Positions 8,209 through 18,170 are shown, counted from the stretch's first letter. The stretch is DNA of 64,000 nucleotides from Brevibacterium sp. RIT 803 (GCF_016892625.1 NZ_JAFEMW010000004.1:1-64000); one strand, 5' to 3'. Notes: generated by a model from the letters alone, not told the origin. Made by a program: numbers and translations.

Positions 8209-10422
8209 TTGTCGGTCGAATACGTCAGAACCGAAGAGGGGCTGCCACCAGTGGCTGTGGTCGAAAAGCCGCGGTGGACTCCGGTGAAGATCGTCATCTG
8301 GGTGGTCATCGCGTTGGTCGCGGCCGCCGGATGGGCGATGGTTGCGTTCGTGCGCGGAGAGGAGATGTCGGCCAGCTGGTTCGTCGCCGCTGCCGTGGGC
8401 AGCTATCTCATCGCGTTCCGTTTCTATGCCAAGTTCATCGAATGGAAGATCTGCCGCCCTGACCCGAAACGGGCCACTCCTGCAGAGCTCAATGACAATG
8501 GACGGGATTTCGCACCCACTGACCGCCGAGTGCTCTTCGGCCACCACTTCGCCGCCATCTCGGGCGCCGGGCCTCTGGTCGGACCGATCCTGGCCGCGCA
8601 GATGGGCTACCTGCCCGGTACCCTGTGGATCGTTCTCGGCGTCATCGTCGCCGGCGGCGTCCAGGACTACCTGGTGCTGTTCTTCTCGATGCGCCGCAAT
8701 GGCCGTTCGCTGGGTCAGATGACTCGTGATGAGCTTGGTCGCACTGGCGGAATCATCGCCTCGCTGGGCATCATCCTCATCATGGTGATCCTCATCGCCG
8801 TCCTCGGCGTCGTCATCATCAATGCCCTGGCCGAGAGCCCTTGGGGTGTCTTCTCGATCGCCATGACGATTCCCATCGCCGTGTTCATGGGCATCTACAT
8901 GCGCTACCTGCGTCCGGGCAAAGTCGTCGAGGTCTCGGTCATCGGCATCGTCCTCCTGATCCTGGCCATCGTCGCCGGCGGTTGGGTTCACAACTCGCCC
9001 GTGTGGTCGGAGTTCTTTCACCTCGACAAGGTGACACTGGCCTGGTGCCTGATGATCTATGGCTTCCTCGCCGCTGTGCTGCCGGTCTGGGTGCTGCTGG
9101 CACCGCGTGACTACCTGTCGACCTTCATGAAGATCGGCACCATCATCCTCCTGGCTGTCGGCATCCTCATCGTCAACCCGAGTGTGCAGATGCCAGCTGT
9201 GACCGAGTTCGCCTTCAACTCCGAAGGCCCTGCCTTCGCCGGAGCTCTGTTCCCGTTCCTCTTCATCACCATCGCCTGCGGGGCCCTATCGGGATTCCAC
9301 GCACTCATCTCTTCGGGCACCACACCGAAGCTGATCGAGAAGGAATCCCAGGCCCGCCTCATCGGCTATGGCGGAATGCTCATGGAGTCCTTCGTTGCGA
9401 TCATGGCTCTGGTGGCCGCGATCTGCCTCGACAAGGGGCTGTACTTCGCGATGAACGCCGCCGAACCGCTCACCGGCGGAACAGCGCAGGGCGCCTCGGA
9501 CTTCATCAACAACGCACTGGGCATGTCCGGCGTTGCGACGAGTCCCGAGCTGCTCGAACAGGCAGCCAAGGACGTCGGCGAAGAGAGCATCGTCTCCCGC
9601 ACCGGTGGTGCTCCGACTCTGGCGATGGGCATGGCGCACATTCTCCACAACATCTTCGGCGGTCCCGCGTGGATGTCGTTCTGGTACCACTTCGCGGTCA
9701 TGTTCGAGGCGCTGTTCATCCTCACCACGATCGATGCCGGTACCCGCGTCGCCCGCTTCATGCTCAGTGACGCCCTCGGCAACTTCTCGAAGAAGTTCCG
9801 GGATCCTTCGTGGACCCCGGGCGCATGGCTGACGACGGCGATCATGGTCGGGGCTTGGGGGTCGATCTTGCTGATGGGAGTCACCGACCCTCTTGGCGGC
9901 ATCAACACGCTGTTCCCGCTCTTCGGCATCTCCAACCAGCTGTTGGCAGCCATTGCGCTGGCGGTGATATTCGCCATCGTGTGCAAGATGGGTCTGGCCC
10001 GCTGGGCGTGGATCCCTGGCATACCGCTGGTATGGGACCTCGTGGTCACCATGGCCGCGTCCTGGCAGAAGATCTTCTCATCCGATCCTGTCCTCGGCTA
10101 CTGGGCACAGCACTTCGCCTACAAGGACGCCTTGGCCGCTGGGGAAACCTCCTTGGGCAACACCGAAGGCATAGCGGCGATGAATGCCGTCGTCCGCAAC
10201 ACCTTTGTGCAGGGCACTCTCTCCATCGTCTTCGCGCTGCTCGTTGCCATGGTCGTCATCATGGCCGTGTGGAAGTCCATCGAAGCCATCAGGAAGGGAT
10301 CACTGCCCACCACTGAGGAGCCTTATACGGAGACCAAGATATTCGCTCCGGCGGGTCTCATCGCACGTAAGGCCGAACGCGAGGTACAGGCCCAGTGGGA
10401 CGAACGTTCCCCACACAGATGA
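8209..10422 (+). CDS. cstA: Carbon starvation protein A family transporter (CstA/BtsT type)
   Basis: A 737-residue polytopic membrane protein with the CstA N-terminal domain: a predicted membrane start, then RVLFGHHFAAISGAGPLVGP, the most conserved block of the family, and many hydrophobic helices to about residue 690. Members import peptides or pyruvate when carbon is scarce. The start is chosen as TTG 8209 because GAGGAGGAAA sits ideally before it; an in-frame ATG at 8164 has no site and would add a charged 15-residue tail. A ybdD-type gene follows, as is usual for this family. Substrate (peptides or pyruvate) cannot be read from sequence. Confidence 0.92.
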   Translation: MSVEYVRTEEGLPPVAVVEKPRWTPVKIVIWVVIALVAAAGWAMVAFVRGEEMSASWFVAAAVGSYLIAFRFYAKFIEWKICRPDPKRATPAELNDNGRDFAPTDRRVLFGHHFAAISGAGPLVGPILAAQMGYLPGTLWIVLGVIVAGGVQDYLVLFFSMRRNGRSLGQMTRDELGRTGGIIASLGIILIMVILIAVLGVVIINALAESPWGVFSIAMTIPIAVFMGIYMRYLRPGKVVEVSVIGIVLLILAIVAGGWVHNSPVWSEFFHLDKVTLAWCLMIYGFLAAVLPVWVLLAPRDYLSTFMKIGTIILLAVGILIVNPSVQMPAVTEFAFNSEGPAFAGALFPFLFITIACGALSGFHALISSGTTPKLIEKESQARLIGYGGMLMESFVAIMALVAAICLDKGLYFAMNAAEPLTGGTAQGASDFINNALGMSGVATSPELLEQAAKDVGEESIVSRTGGAPTLAMGMAHILHNIFGGPAWMSFWYHFAVMFEALFILTTIDAGTRVARFMLSDALGNFSKKFRDPSWTPGAWLTTAIMVGAWGSILLMGVTDPLGGINTLFPLFGISNQLLAAIALAVIFAIVCKMGLARWAWIPGIPLVWDLVVTMAASWQKIFSSDPVLGYWAQHFAYKDALAAGETSLGNTEGIAAMNAVVRNTFVQGTLSIVFALLVAMVVIMAVWKSIEAIRKGSLPTTEEPYTETKIFAPAGLIARKAEREVQAQWDERSPHR

Positions 10423-10473
10423 CCATAACCGCGTTTCATGTGCCGTGACAGCGGCACAGAAAGGAGAGAGACC

Positions 10474-10716
10474 ATGACCAGCGCAAGCACACATCCGCTC
10501 GAGCGTCTCGTGAGGGACCCATGGGGATCGCTTCGCCGAGGCGCCGCAGGACTCCTGTGGTACCTCAAGGAGGTCATGGGTGAGAACGCCTACATCCATT
10601 ACATGGAGTCCTACGAGCGCCGCCACGGCACTCGCGAGGGTGCCATGGGAGAGAAGGAGTTCTGGCGTGACCTCACCGATGAGCAGGACAGCAATCCGAA
10701 GGTTCGATGCTGCTGA
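10474..10716 (+). CDS. YbdD/YjiX family small protein
   Basis: An 80-residue soluble protein with family features: WYLKEVMGENAYIHYMESYERRH in the centre, where the aromatic and charged residues are conserved, and a C-terminal end in KVRCC. Small proteins of this family are encoded right after CstA/BtsT-type transporters in many bacteria and are thought to assist them; mechanism is unknown. The start has AAAGGAG eight bases upstream. It follows cstA by 51 bases on the same strand and is closed by a strong terminator, so the two form one operon. Confidence 0.88.
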   Translation: MTSASTHPLERLVRDPWGSLRRGAAGLLWYLKEVMGENAYIHYMESYERRHGTREGAMGEKEFWRDLTDEQDSNPKVRCC

Positions 10717-10741
10717 CGTTCAGCGCCGATGAGCCCTGAGC

Positions 10742-10787
10742 GAGGCCCGGGTCTGTGTGGAGATTCCTCCGCGCAGACCCGGGCCTC
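10742..10787 (+). terminator. Terminator of cstA-ybdD
   Basis: GAGGCCCGGGTCTG (10742-10755) pairs with CAGACCCGGGCCTC (10774-10787), a perfect 14-bp stem, followed by TTCGTGTG. It lies 25 bases after the ybdD stop. Confidence 0.8.
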
Positions 10788-10823
10788 TTCGTGTGACGGG
10801 AAGCTGCCCGATTTCCCTGCCGG

Positions 10824-11204
10824 ATGACCATGGCCGACAATTGTCATGTGCGCAGATGGCTATTTCTGATGGGCGCCATCATCGCCGAGGTGACCGGCAC
10901 CCTGGCGCTGAAGGGAGCTCTTGACTCCCCCGCCCTCTATATCCTCGTCGGCCTCGGCTATGCCGCAGCGTTCGTCTTCCTCAGCCTCACCCTTCGCGTC
11001 GGTATGCCGCTTGGCATCGCCTACGGAATCTGGGGCGCAGCGGGAGTCGCGCTCACCGCGGTCCTCTCCCTGGTCCTCTTCGCTGAACCACTCACACCCG
11101 TCATGATCACCGGAATCGTCTTCATCATGGCTGGCGTCATCCTCGTCGAGGTCGGCAACCGCGAAGACGACGCGCACCAGACCGGGCCGGGAGTCGAGTC
11201 ATGA
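10824..11204 (+). CDS. Small multidrug resistance (SMR) family transporter, first subunit
   Basis: Up to 126 residues with four hydrophobic helices. The essential membrane Glu is in AIIAEVTGTLALK, and GIAYGIWGAAGVALT in helix 3 is the SMR dimer signature. These proteins export cationic drugs, quaternary amines or guanidinium by proton antiport. A start at ATG 10824 gives a polar prefix without a ribosome site; GTG 10848 (VRRWLF) would put the N-terminus right at helix 1 as in other SMR proteins, with GACAAT six bases before it suggesting a leaderless message. It carries a longer, acidic C-tail than its partner. The ATGA overlap with the next gene indicates a paired, probably heteromeric transporter. 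Confidence 0.88.
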   Translation: MTMADNCHVRRWLFLMGAIIAEVTGTLALKGALDSPALYILVGLGYAAAFVFLSLTLRVGMPLGIAYGIWGAAGVALTAVLSLVLFAEPLTPVMITGIVFIMAGVILVEVGNREDDAHQTGPGVES

Positions 11205-11533
11205 TCATCGGATGGATTCTGCTCGCCATCGCAATCGTCCTCGAGGTCGCGGCCACGATCTGTCTGCGGATGGCATCGGTCGGCGGCAGCAGATGGTGGT
11301 ACGCGGGAGTCGCCGCTGGATACCTCGTGTCATTCAGCCTGCTCAGCCTGACGCTGCGCACAGGCATCCCCTTGGGCGTGGCCTACGGAATCTGGGCCGC
11401 CACCGGGGTGGCTCTGACGGCCTTGGCCGGTCGAGCGCTGTTCAAGGAGAAGCTGACGCGGAAGATGCTCTTCGGTATCGGTCTCATCCTCATCGGCGTG
11501 CTGCTCATCGAACTCGGCTCCTCACACACCTAG
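11201..11533 (+). CDS. SMR family transporter, second subunit
   Basis: A 110-residue four-helix protein. The key Glu is in AIVLEVAATICLRMA and the helix 3 signature is GVAYGIWAATGVALT. It overlaps the first subunit by four bases (ATGA), so the two are translated together. Paired SMR genes usually make obligate heterodimers with opposite membrane orientation (EbrAB, YkkCD type). I see no upstream guanidine riboswitch, so drug or polyamine export is as likely as guanidinium export. It converges with xthA 16 bases downstream. Confidence 0.9.
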   Translation: MIIGWILLAIAIVLEVAATICLRMASVGGSRWWYAGVAAGYLVSFSLLSLTLRTGIPLGVAYGIWAATGVALTALAGRALFKEKLTRKMLFGIGLILIGVLLIELGSSHT

Positions 11534-11549
11534 ACGACCAGCCTGCGGC

Positions 11550-12362
11550 CTACTTCGGTGCGGGGAGGTCGTAGTCGATGACGAGCGGTGCGTGATCGGA
11601 CCAGCGCTCGGCCCAGCTGTCAGCTTTGTCGACCGTGGCTGTCACTGCCGCCTCGGCAAGTTCCGGTGTTGCCATCTGATAGTCGATGCGCCAACCGGCG
11701 TTGTTGTCGAAGGCCTGTCCGCGCATGGACCACCAGGTGTAGGGGCCGTCGACATCGCCGCTGAGCTTCCGGTGCACGTCGACGAAGCCGACATCGCCGA
11801 AGAAGCCGTCGAAGTACGCGCGCTCCTCGGGCAGGAATCCCGCCTTCTTGCGGTTGGCCTTCCAGTTCTTCAAGTCGCGTTCGGTGTGGCAGACGTTGAG
11901 GTCGCCGGTGACCAGCACATGATCGGCGTGCTGTGCGAGTTCGGGCAGGCGCACGGTCATTCGGTCGAGGAAGCGGTACTTGTCCTCCTGTTTGGGAGTG
12001 TCCACCTCACCGGAATGGACGTAGGCAGATACGAGAGTCAGCAGCGACCCGTCACCGAGGCGATAGTCCGTTTCCACCCACCGACCGGCACGGTCGAAGT
12101 ACCCGTCAGCGCCGAGGCCTTCGCGTACCTCGGCCGGCTCCGTGCGAGCCAGGACGGCGACTCCGGCACGTCCCTTCGCCTCGGCGTCGTGGCTGATCGT
12201 AGTGTACTCGGTGTCCTCGAGTACTTTGAGGGCGATGTCGTTGGCGGCGCGAACTTCCTGCAGTGTGATGAAGTCGGGTTTCGCACTGTCCACCCAGGTG
12301 GGCATCCCCTTTCTCCATGCTGCTCGAACTCCGTTGACGTTGACTGATGCAATCCGAATCAT
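11550..12362 (-). CDS. xthA: Exodeoxyribonuclease III (AP endonuclease)
   Basis: A 270-residue exonuclease-endonuclease-phosphatase fold enzyme. The N-terminal IASVNVNGVRAAW, the metal-binding Glu in LQEVRA, GDLNVCH with the catalytic Asp and Asn, and the C-terminal SDHAPLVIDY with the Asp-His pair are all visible. It cuts at abasic sites and trims 3' blocked ends during base-excision repair. The start at 12362 (MIRIAS) has no purine-rich site; CATGAT lies seven bases upstream on the minus strand, so a leaderless start is plausible. An in-frame start four codons upstream is less likely. It is divergent from a GNAT gene. Confidence 0.93.
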   Translation of the reverse strand: MIRIASVNVNGVRAAWRKGMPTWVDSAKPDFITLQEVRAANDIALKVLEDTEYTTISHDAEAKGRAGVAVLARTEPAEVREGLGADGYFDRAGRWVETDYRLGDGSLLTLVSAYVHSGEVDTPKQEDKYRFLDRMTVRLPELAQHADHVLVTGDLNVCHTERDLKNWKANRKKAGFLPEERAYFDGFFGDVGFVDVHRKLSGDVDGPYTWWSMRGQAFDNNAGWRIDYQMATPELAEAAVTATVDKADSWAERWSDHAPLVIDYDLPAPK

Positions 12363-12446
12363 GTGTTCTATCATGGCATGAGCGCACTACTCATACGGGC
12401 TTGGGCGTTATAGAGTGATGGAAAGAAACATATTTCAGGAGGCGTA

Positions 12447-12935
12447 ATGGCTGTTGACGAGACTTTCGATTCTGAGCAGCTGAGCATCAGCCCGCTTGAT
12501 GAAGTAGACGCCCATGAGATGCGCGAGTTCCTGCTCGGTGCGCAGGAGAACTTCTGGGGAGACCGGGACCTGAGCGGCGATCACGATGCCTACTGGTTCC
12601 GCCAGTTCGTGACCTCGGGTCTGGTGGCCAGATACCGTTCGGAAATCGTCGGCTATCTGCTCGGCGTCATCCCCCATGATGGCCCGTCCTACATCCACCT
12701 GGTTGCCGCCCGATCGGATTTCCGACACAAGGGAATCGGCCGTCACCTGTACCAGCACTTCATCGAACACTCGCGAACCTTGGGTGTCTCATCGGTGCAG
12801 GCCACAACCTTGCCTGATTCTTCCGCAGCGATTTCGTTCCATTCCTCGCTCGGGTTCACCGGTGAACTCATCGAAGACTATGCGGGTGCCGGAGATCCGC
12901 GAGTGTTCTTCGAGCTCAAACTTCTCGAGGAGTGA
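12447..12935 (+). CDS. GNAT family N-acetyltransferase
   Basis: A 162-residue single-domain GNAT. The acetyl-CoA pyrophosphate loop appears in FRHKGIGRHLYQHF (RxxGxG/A type), preceded by the strand YIHLVAARSDF and followed by SSVQATTLPDSSAAISFHSSLGF, the usual motif B region. CAGGAGG lies six bases before the ATG, and TTATAGAGT about 35 bases upstream serves as a -10. Its acceptor substrate cannot be predicted. It stands alone, divergent from xthA and convergent with folD. Confidence 0.87.
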   Translation: MAVDETFDSEQLSISPLDEVDAHEMREFLLGAQENFWGDRDLSGDHDAYWFRQFVTSGLVARYRSEIVGYLLGVIPHDGPSYIHLVAARSDFRHKGIGRHLYQHFIEHSRTLGVSSVQATTLPDSSAAISFHSSLGFTGELIEDYAGAGDPRVFFELKLLEE

Positions 12936-12986
12936 CGGACACACCGGTCTGACCAGCGAACAGAGACCGGCCCAGCGAACAGAGGA

Positions 12987-13022
12987 CGATGGCCTCCCGC
13001 ACACAGGTGCGGGAGGCCATCG
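12987..13022. terminator. Bidirectional terminator between GNAT gene and folD
   Basis: CGATGGCCTCCCGCAC (12987-13002) and GTGCGGGAGGCCATCG (13007-13022) form a perfect 16-bp stem with a four-base loop. It lies between two converging genes and can serve both strands. Confidence 0.8.
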
Positions 13023-13041
13023 TTGTGAGAACGTGAACCGT

Positions 13042-13929
13042 TCAGGCGGTTGCAGCCGCCCGCTGAGCGACGTCAACGACGTTCTTCAGAAGCAGTGCCC
13101 GAGTCATGGGTCCGACTCCGCCGGGGTTCGGTGACACCCAAGCCGCCACCTCGGCGACTGCCGGGTCCACATCTCCCACGATCGTCGACTTCCCCGTCTC
13201 CGGATCCTCTTCGCGTGAGACTCCGACATCAAGGACGACGGCACCGGGCTTGACCGCGTCGGCGGTCACGATCCGAGCCGAGCCCGCGGCGGCGACGATG
13301 ATGTCGGCCTGAGCCAGCAGCTCGGGCAGATTCGTCGTTCCGGTATGCGTCAGCGTCACCGTGGCGTTGTATTCGCGACGGGTCAGCAGCGCACCGATCG
13401 ACCGGCCGACGGTGACACCACGACCGACGACCACCACATGTTTGCCGGCCAGTTCGACCCCGTTGCGCTGCATCAGCTCGATGACTCCACGCGGGGTGCA
13501 CGGCAGCGGAGTGGTGATCTCCCGGTTGACATTGAGCATGAGCCGGCCGAGGTTGGTCGGATGCAGTCCATCCGCGTCCTTGGCCGGGTCGATGCGTTCG
13601 AGGACCGTGTCCGTGTCGATGTGAGACGGCAGCGGCAGCTGCACGATGTACCCGGTGCATTCCTCATCGGCATTGAGCTCGTCGATGATCGACAGCAGCT
13701 CGTCCTGGCTCACCGACTCCGGAAGATCACGTCGGATGGAATGGATGCCCACCTCGGCGCAGTCACGGTGCTTTCCCGCCACGTACCACTTCGATCCCGG
13801 ATCCTCACCGACGAGGACCGTGGCCAAGCCGGGAACGATGCCCCGCTCGGCCAGGTCCGCGACGGCCGTCCTCAACTCTTCCTTGATCTCGTTGGCACAG
13901 GCCTTGCCGTCAAGTATCTGTGCTGCCAT
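13042..13929 (-). CDS. folD: Bifunctional methylenetetrahydrofolate dehydrogenase / methenyltetrahydrofolate cyclohydrolase
   Basis: A 295-residue FolD of standard length. The catalytic Lys is in [25 protein letters not shown] is the conserved substrate block, [16 protein letters not shown] is the NADP-binding loop, and [15 protein letters not shown] is the C-terminal signature. It interconverts 5,10-methylene-, 5,10-methenyl- and 10-formyl-tetrahydrofolate. The start codon overlaps the glyA stop by one base (TGATG), so the two are coupled: GlyA makes methylene-THF and FolD oxidises it. Confidence 0.96.
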   Translation of the reverse strand: MAAQILDGKACANEIKEELRTAVADLAERGIVPGLATVLVGEDPGSKWYVAGKHRDCAEVGIHSIRRDLPESVSQDELLSIIDELNADEECTGYIVQLPLPSHIDTDTVLERIDPAKDADGLHPTNLGRLMLNVNREITTPLPCTPRGVIELMQRNGVELAGKHVVVVGRGVTVGRSIGALLTRREYNATVTLTHTGTTNLPELLAQADIIVAAAGSARIVTADAVKPGAVVLDVGVSREEDPETGKSTIVGDVDPAVAEVAAWVSPNPGGVGPMTRALLLKNVVDVAQRAAATA

Positions 13930-15203
13930 CAGTACTGCTCCAGATCTTCGTAGAGAGGGAAGTTGTCGCTGAGCTTCTTGACCCGAGCGCTGAGTGCGTC
14001 GACGTTCGCACCGGGCTTCAGCGCCTCGGCGATGACATCGGCGACCTCGGTGAACTCGGCATCGCCGAACCCGCGGGTGGCCAGAGCAGGGGTGCCGATA
14101 CGCAGACCGGAGGTCACCATCGGCGGTCGCGGGTCAAACGGAACGGCGTTGCGGTTCACGGTGATTCCGACTTCGTGCAGGAGGTCTTCTGCCTGCTGGC
14201 CGTCCAGGGCTGAGTTGCGCAGGTCGACGAGGACCAGGTGGACGTCGGTTCCGCCGGTCAGGACCGTTGCACCGGCCTTGGCAACATCATCGGCCAAGAG
14301 TCGCTGCGCCAAGATCTGGGCTCCGCGTACGGTCCGTTCCTGGCGAGCCTTGAACTCTTCGGAGGCGGCGAGCTTGAACGCCACTGCCTTAGCCGCGATC
14401 ACGTGCATCAGCGGTCCGCCCTGCTGTCCCGGGAAGACTGCGGAGTTCAGCTTCTTCGCGTACTCCTCCTTGCCGAGGATGAAGCCTGAGCGTGGACCGC
14501 CGATGGTCTTGTGCACCGTCGATGACACGACATCAGCGAAGGGCACCGGGTTGGGGTGCAGGCCGGCGGCGACAAGTCCGGCGAAGTGAGCCATGTCGAC
14601 CCAGAGCTTCGCTCCGACTTCGTCGGCGATGTCGCGGAAGGCCTGGAAGTCAAGCTGACGCGGGTAGGCAGACCAGCCTGCGACGATGACCTCGGGGCGA
14701 TGCTCGAGTGCTCGCTCACGCACCTTGTCCATGTCGATGCGGTAGGTGTCGGGATCGACTTCATAGGAGGCGACGTCGTAGAGGCGTCCCGAGAAGTTGA
14801 TCTTCATGCCATGGGTGAGGTGACCGCCGTGGGCCAGCGACAGGCCGAGCATTTTGTCACCGTGGCGGGCGAGTGCGTGCATCACTGCGGCGTTGGCCGA
14901 GGCACCTGAGTGTGACTGCACGTTCGCGTATTCGGCACCGAAGAGGCTCTTAGCCCGGTCGATGGCGAGAGTCTCAGCGACATCGACGTACTCGCAGCCA
15001 CCGTAGTAGCGCTTCCCGGGGTAGCCCTCGGCGTACTTGTTCGTCAGCACGGATCCCTGTGCCTGCAGCACTGCGCGCGGCACGAAGTTCTCCGAGGCGA
15101 TCATCTCGAGAGTCGAACGCTGACGGCCCAATTCCTGGTCGAGGACTTCCGCGATCTGTGGATCGATGTCTGCAAGCGAAGCCTGCATCGTGTTATCAGT
15201 CAT
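13929..15203 (-). CDS. glyA: Serine hydroxymethyltransferase
   Basis: A 424-residue PLP enzyme. The Schiff-base lysine is in [16 protein letters not shown], with [10 protein letters not shown] near the N-terminus and [15 protein letters not shown] binding the cofactor and folate. It converts serine and tetrahydrofolate to glycine and methylene-THF. ATG 15203 has CAGGAG nine bases upstream; longer in-frame upstream extensions have no site and no homology. It heads the glyA-folD operon. I saw no convincing glycine or THF riboswitch in the 168 bases shared with divergent purU, though I cannot fold it reliably by eye. Confidence 0.96.
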   Translation of the reverse strand: MTDNTMQASLADIDPQIAEVLDQELGRQRSTLEMIASENFVPRAVLQAQGSVLTNKYAEGYPGKRYYGGCEYVDVAETLAIDRAKSLFGAEYANVQSHSGASANAAVMHALARHGDKMLGLSLAHGGHLTHGMKINFSGRLYDVASYEVDPDTYRIDMDKVRERALEHRPEVIVAGWSAYPRQLDFQAFRDIADEVGAKLWVDMAHFAGLVAAGLHPNPVPFADVVSSTVHKTIGGPRSGFILGKEEYAKKLNSAVFPGQQGGPLMHVIAAKAVAFKLAASEEFKARQERTVRGAQILAQRLLADDVAKAGATVLTGGTDVHLVLVDLRNSALDGQQAEDLLHEVGITVNRNAVPFDPRPPMVTSGLRIGTPALATRGFGDAEFTEVADVIAEALKPGANVDALSARVKKLSDNFPLYEDLEQY

Positions 15204-15358
15204 GTATACACTCCTGTGGCATCCAAAGTGATGAGTGGGACGCCGCGATCGGCTCCGCGAACACCCGAAAACAATGCTAACAGCGAACCAGATCACACCG
15301 ATGAGGCGCTCGTCATCCGGATGATGGGCGGGTTTCGGGGCACACCGGGTACGACCAT

Positions 15359-15374
15359 TAGAATCGATCGCATG
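15359..15374 (+). promoter_or_regulatory. -10 box of a leaderless promoter for purU
   Basis: TAGAAT at 15359-15364 is followed by seven bases and then ATG 15372, with no ribosome binding site. Transcription would begin at or next to the A of the ATG. Confidence 0.55.
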
Positions 15375-16223
15375 AGTCGAGAATGGATCCTGCGAGTCAC
15401 CTGCCCGGACGCAACCGGAATCGTGCATGCCGTGACCGGGGTCCTCGCCTCACTCGGTGCCAACATCACCGAGTCCCAGCAGTTCTCCTCCCCCGATTCC
15501 CTCCAGTTCTTCCTGCGCGTCCAGTTCGTCACGAACCGCGATTCCGATGCCGAAGCCCTGGAATCATCCCTCGCCGAGGCGGCTCACCGTTTCGATATGA
15601 CGCTCAGCCTCCAGCCGGTGGAGAAGAAGACGAGAACTCTGGTCCTCGTGTCGAAGGCTGCACACTGCCTCAACACACTGCTGTTCCAACAGAGCTCGGG
15701 TCAGCTGCCCATTGATATCGTCGGTGTCGCCGGCAACCATGACTCCCTTCGGCCACTGGCCGAATTCCACGGCCACGACTTCCACCACATTCCGATCACT
15801 CGTGAGATCAAGGACGCTGCTGAGGCTCGTCTGAGCGAACTCGTCGATGAGCTTGACGTCGAGCTCATCGTCCTCGCCCGGTACATGCAGATCCTCTCCC
15901 CTGATCTGTGTGCTCGGCTCGAGGGGCGGGTCATCAACATCCACCACTCGTTCCTGCCCAGCTTCAAGGGCGCGAAACCGTATCACCAGGCGCACGCCCG
16001 CGGAGTGAAGATCATCGGAGCCACGGCCCACTACGTCACCCCCGATCTCGACGAGGGACCGATCATCGAACAGGATGTCGCTCGCGTCGATCACAATCGC
16101 AACATCGCCGACTTCGTCCAGCGCGGACAGGATGTCGAAGCAGCGGTGCTCGCACGGGCCGTGGCCTGGCACGCAGAAGGACGTGTCCTCATGGACGGGC
16201 ACCGCACGGTCGTCTTCAACTGA
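15372..16223 (+). CDS. purU: Formyltetrahydrofolate deformylase
   Basis: A 283-residue protein with an N-terminal ACT domain (residues about 4-80, beginning [19 protein letters not shown]) and a C-terminal formyltransferase-fold domain. The catalytic region [19 protein letters not shown] with the conserved Asn-His, then [17 protein letters not shown] with the catalytic Asp, separate it from PurN, which lacks the ACT domain. It hydrolyses 10-formyl-THF to formate and THF, balancing the one-carbon pool. It is divergent from glyA-folD, so opposing parts of the same cycle share a control region. The start at 15372 fits the domain and the -10 spacing. Confidence 0.94.
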   Translation: MSREWILRVTCPDATGIVHAVTGVLASLGANITESQQFSSPDSLQFFLRVQFVTNRDSDAEALESSLAEAAHRFDMTLSLQPVEKKTRTLVLVSKAAHCLNTLLFQQSSGQLPIDIVGVAGNHDSLRPLAEFHGHDFHHIPITREIKDAAEARLSELVDELDVELIVLARYMQILSPDLCARLEGRVINIHHSFLPSFKGAKPYHQAHARGVKIIGATAHYVTPDLDEGPIIEQDVARVDHNRNIADFVQRGQDVEAAVLARAVAWHAEGRVLMDGHRTVVFN

Positions 16224-16373
16224 CCCGACCGGCTGGTCGTCGGCACACAGCGCCGGGGTGTCAGCAGATTCTCCCGATCGTTAATCCTCATTTAGCCAAC
16301 TCATAGACAGTTCACACCCCATGCTGAATGTGTTGTAGAGTCGCCCCGGTTTACAAAAGGAGACGACTTAAAG

Positions 16374-17894
16374 ATGACGGAAACCACTTTCCGCACAATA
16401 GCGATCGTCCTGTACTTTGCAGGAATGCTGGCCATCGGCTGGTTCGCGTACCGCAAGACCAAGAACAGCCTCGACGACTACATGCTGGCAGGCCGCGGAC
16501 TGCGCCCCAGTGTTGCCGCACTGAGCGCCGGAGCCTCCGACATGTCGGGCTGGCTGCTGATGGGGCTGCCCGGAGCCATCTACGCGGCGGGACTGGTCGA
16601 GGCGTGGATCGCCGTGGGTCTGACCGTCGGAGCCTGGGTGAACTGGAAGTTCGTGGCCCCACGTCTGCGGGCATTCACGGAAAAGGCTGGTGACTCGATC
16701 ACCATTCCCAGCTTCTTCGAGCAGCGTCTCAGGGACAACACCCGTCTGCTGCGCATCGTCTGCGGTGTCATCATTCTGGTCTTCTTCACCTTCTACGTCT
16801 CCTCCGGCATGGTGGCGGCTGGCAAGTTCTTCGAGTCGAGCTTCGGCCTGAACTATCTTGCCGGAATGCTCGTCGTCGCGGCCATCACCATGATCTACAC
16901 GCTGTTCGGCGGATTCCTCGGCGCCACACTCACCGACGTCGCCCAGGGCCTGCTGATGTTCGCCGCACTCGTCGCGGTCCCGATCGTCGCAGTGGTCAAC
17001 GCCGGCGGTCCGTCAACTGTGATCTCCAACGTCAGGGACATCGACCCCAGCCTGCTCAATATCTTCGGCAGCGGACCGTTCTGGGCTGGAGGCACCTACT
17101 TGGCTGTCATCTCCGCTCTCGCCTGGGGCCTGGGCTACTTCGGCCAGCCGCACATCATCGTACGGTTCATGGCGCTGCGGACCCCTGCGGATGCGAAAGT
17201 GGCTCGCCGGATAGGTGTGGGATGGATGGGAATCTCCGCGCTCGGGGCCATCGCCACCTCGATCGTCGGAATCTCCTACTTCTCCGATCATGCTGATATG
17301 GAGCCAACCGACCCGGAGACGGTGTTCCTGGATCTGGCTCAGATCCTCTTCCACCCATTCATCGCGGGACTGGTCCTGGCTGCGGTGCTCGCGGCGATCA
17401 TGTCGACGATCTCCTCGCAACTCGTCGTCACCTCCTCGGCGCTCATCGAGGATCTCTACAAGATCGTGGCGCTGCGCACCGGTTCGAAGCACACCCTGCA
17501 GGGCAAGACGTATGTCCTGCTTGGGCGCCTCGGCATCCTCGTTGTTGCCGTCATCGCCGTGCTGTTGGCGATCTCACCGTCGAACAGCATCCTCGACCTG
17601 GTGGCATTCGCCTGGGCCGGCTTCGGTGCCTCCTTCGGACCGATCGTGCTGCTGACGCTGTTCTGGAAGAAGCTCAGCAACTGGGGCGCGCTCTTCGGGC
17701 TCATCTCGGGTGCGGCGGTCGCGTTCATCTGGGGACAGGTCAGCAGCCCACTGACCGATCAGATCTACGAGATCATCCCCGGTTTCGCCATCAACCTCAT
17801 TGTGGCGATCGTGGTCAGCAGGTTCACGTACAAGCCCAATGCGGACACAGACCGCGAATTCGACGAATCAGTTGAACTCTCACGAGTGAAATGA
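16374..17894 (+). CDS. putP: Sodium/proline symporter
   Basis: A 506-residue member of the solute-sodium symporter family with about 13 hydrophobic helices. PutP signatures are visible: LDDYMLAGRGLRPSVAALS with SAGASDMSGWLLMGLPG after it, and WGLGYFGQPHIIVRFMA later. AAAAGGAG lies upstream of the ATG, and TGTAGAGT near 16335 could be the -10. It takes up proline with sodium for nutrition or osmoprotection. No proline dehydrogenase is adjacent, so a role in osmotic balance is possible. It ends before a very stable terminator. Confidence 0.93.
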   Translation: MTETTFRTIAIVLYFAGMLAIGWFAYRKTKNSLDDYMLAGRGLRPSVAALSAGASDMSGWLLMGLPGAIYAAGLVEAWIAVGLTVGAWVNWKFVAPRLRAFTEKAGDSITIPSFFEQRLRDNTRLLRIVCGVIILVFFTFYVSSGMVAAGKFFESSFGLNYLAGMLVVAAITMIYTLFGGFLGATLTDVAQGLLMFAALVAVPIVAVVNAGGPSTVISNVRDIDPSLLNIFGSGPFWAGGTYLAVISALAWGLGYFGQPHIIVRFMALRTPADAKVARRIGVGWMGISALGAIATSIVGISYFSDHADMEPTDPETVFLDLAQILFHPFIAGLVLAAVLAAIMSTISSQLVVTSSALIEDLYKIVALRTGSKHTLQGKTYVLLGRLGILVVAVIAVLLAISPSNSILDLVAFAWAGFGASFGPIVLLTLFWKKLSNWGALFGLISGAAVAFIWGQVSSPLTDQIYEIIPGFAINLIVAIVVSRFTYKPNADTDREFDESVELSRVK

Positions 17895-17968
17895 CGGACC
17901 AACGGCCCGTCTGACGCACTCACGTGAGTCGGGCAAGCTGAGCCCTCCACCGTCACCACGCCCTCCAG

Positions 17969-18012
17969 TCAGCGGCTATTCCTCCACCAGCACCGGGAGG
18001 AATAGCCGCTGA
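17969..18012 (+). terminator. Terminator of putP
   Basis: TCAGCGGCTATTCCTCC (17969-17985) pairs perfectly with GGAGGAATAGCCGCTGA (17996-18012): a 17-bp stem with a 10-base loop, followed by GTCGTTACTGT. Confidence 0.8.
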
Positions 18013-18119
18013 GTCGTTACTGTCCACCTGCGAGTGCGACATGCTGCTGACGCGAGGTGCTTAAGGATCCTCGTGCATCCCGTACGCGACGCACGCGGCC
18101 GCTCTCCTGTGAATGCACT

Positions 18120-18150
18120 TCAGGCGGGCACCCATCGGGTGCCCGCCTGA
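18120..18150 (-). terminator. Terminator after rplQ
   Basis: TCAGGCGGGCACCC and GGGTGCCCGCCTGA form a perfect 14-bp stem with a three-base loop, 20 bases past the rplQ stop. It closes the infA-rplQ transcript. The bases between it and the putP terminator hold no gene. Confidence 0.8.
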
Positions 18151-18170
18151 GATGTTGCGTCAAAGAGCCC

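Noticed and set aside
15204..15371. Glycine, THF or SAM riboswitch upstream of glyA
   Set aside because: I could not find the paired conserved cores of these classes; glyA has an ordinary ribosome site and the spacer is shared with purU.
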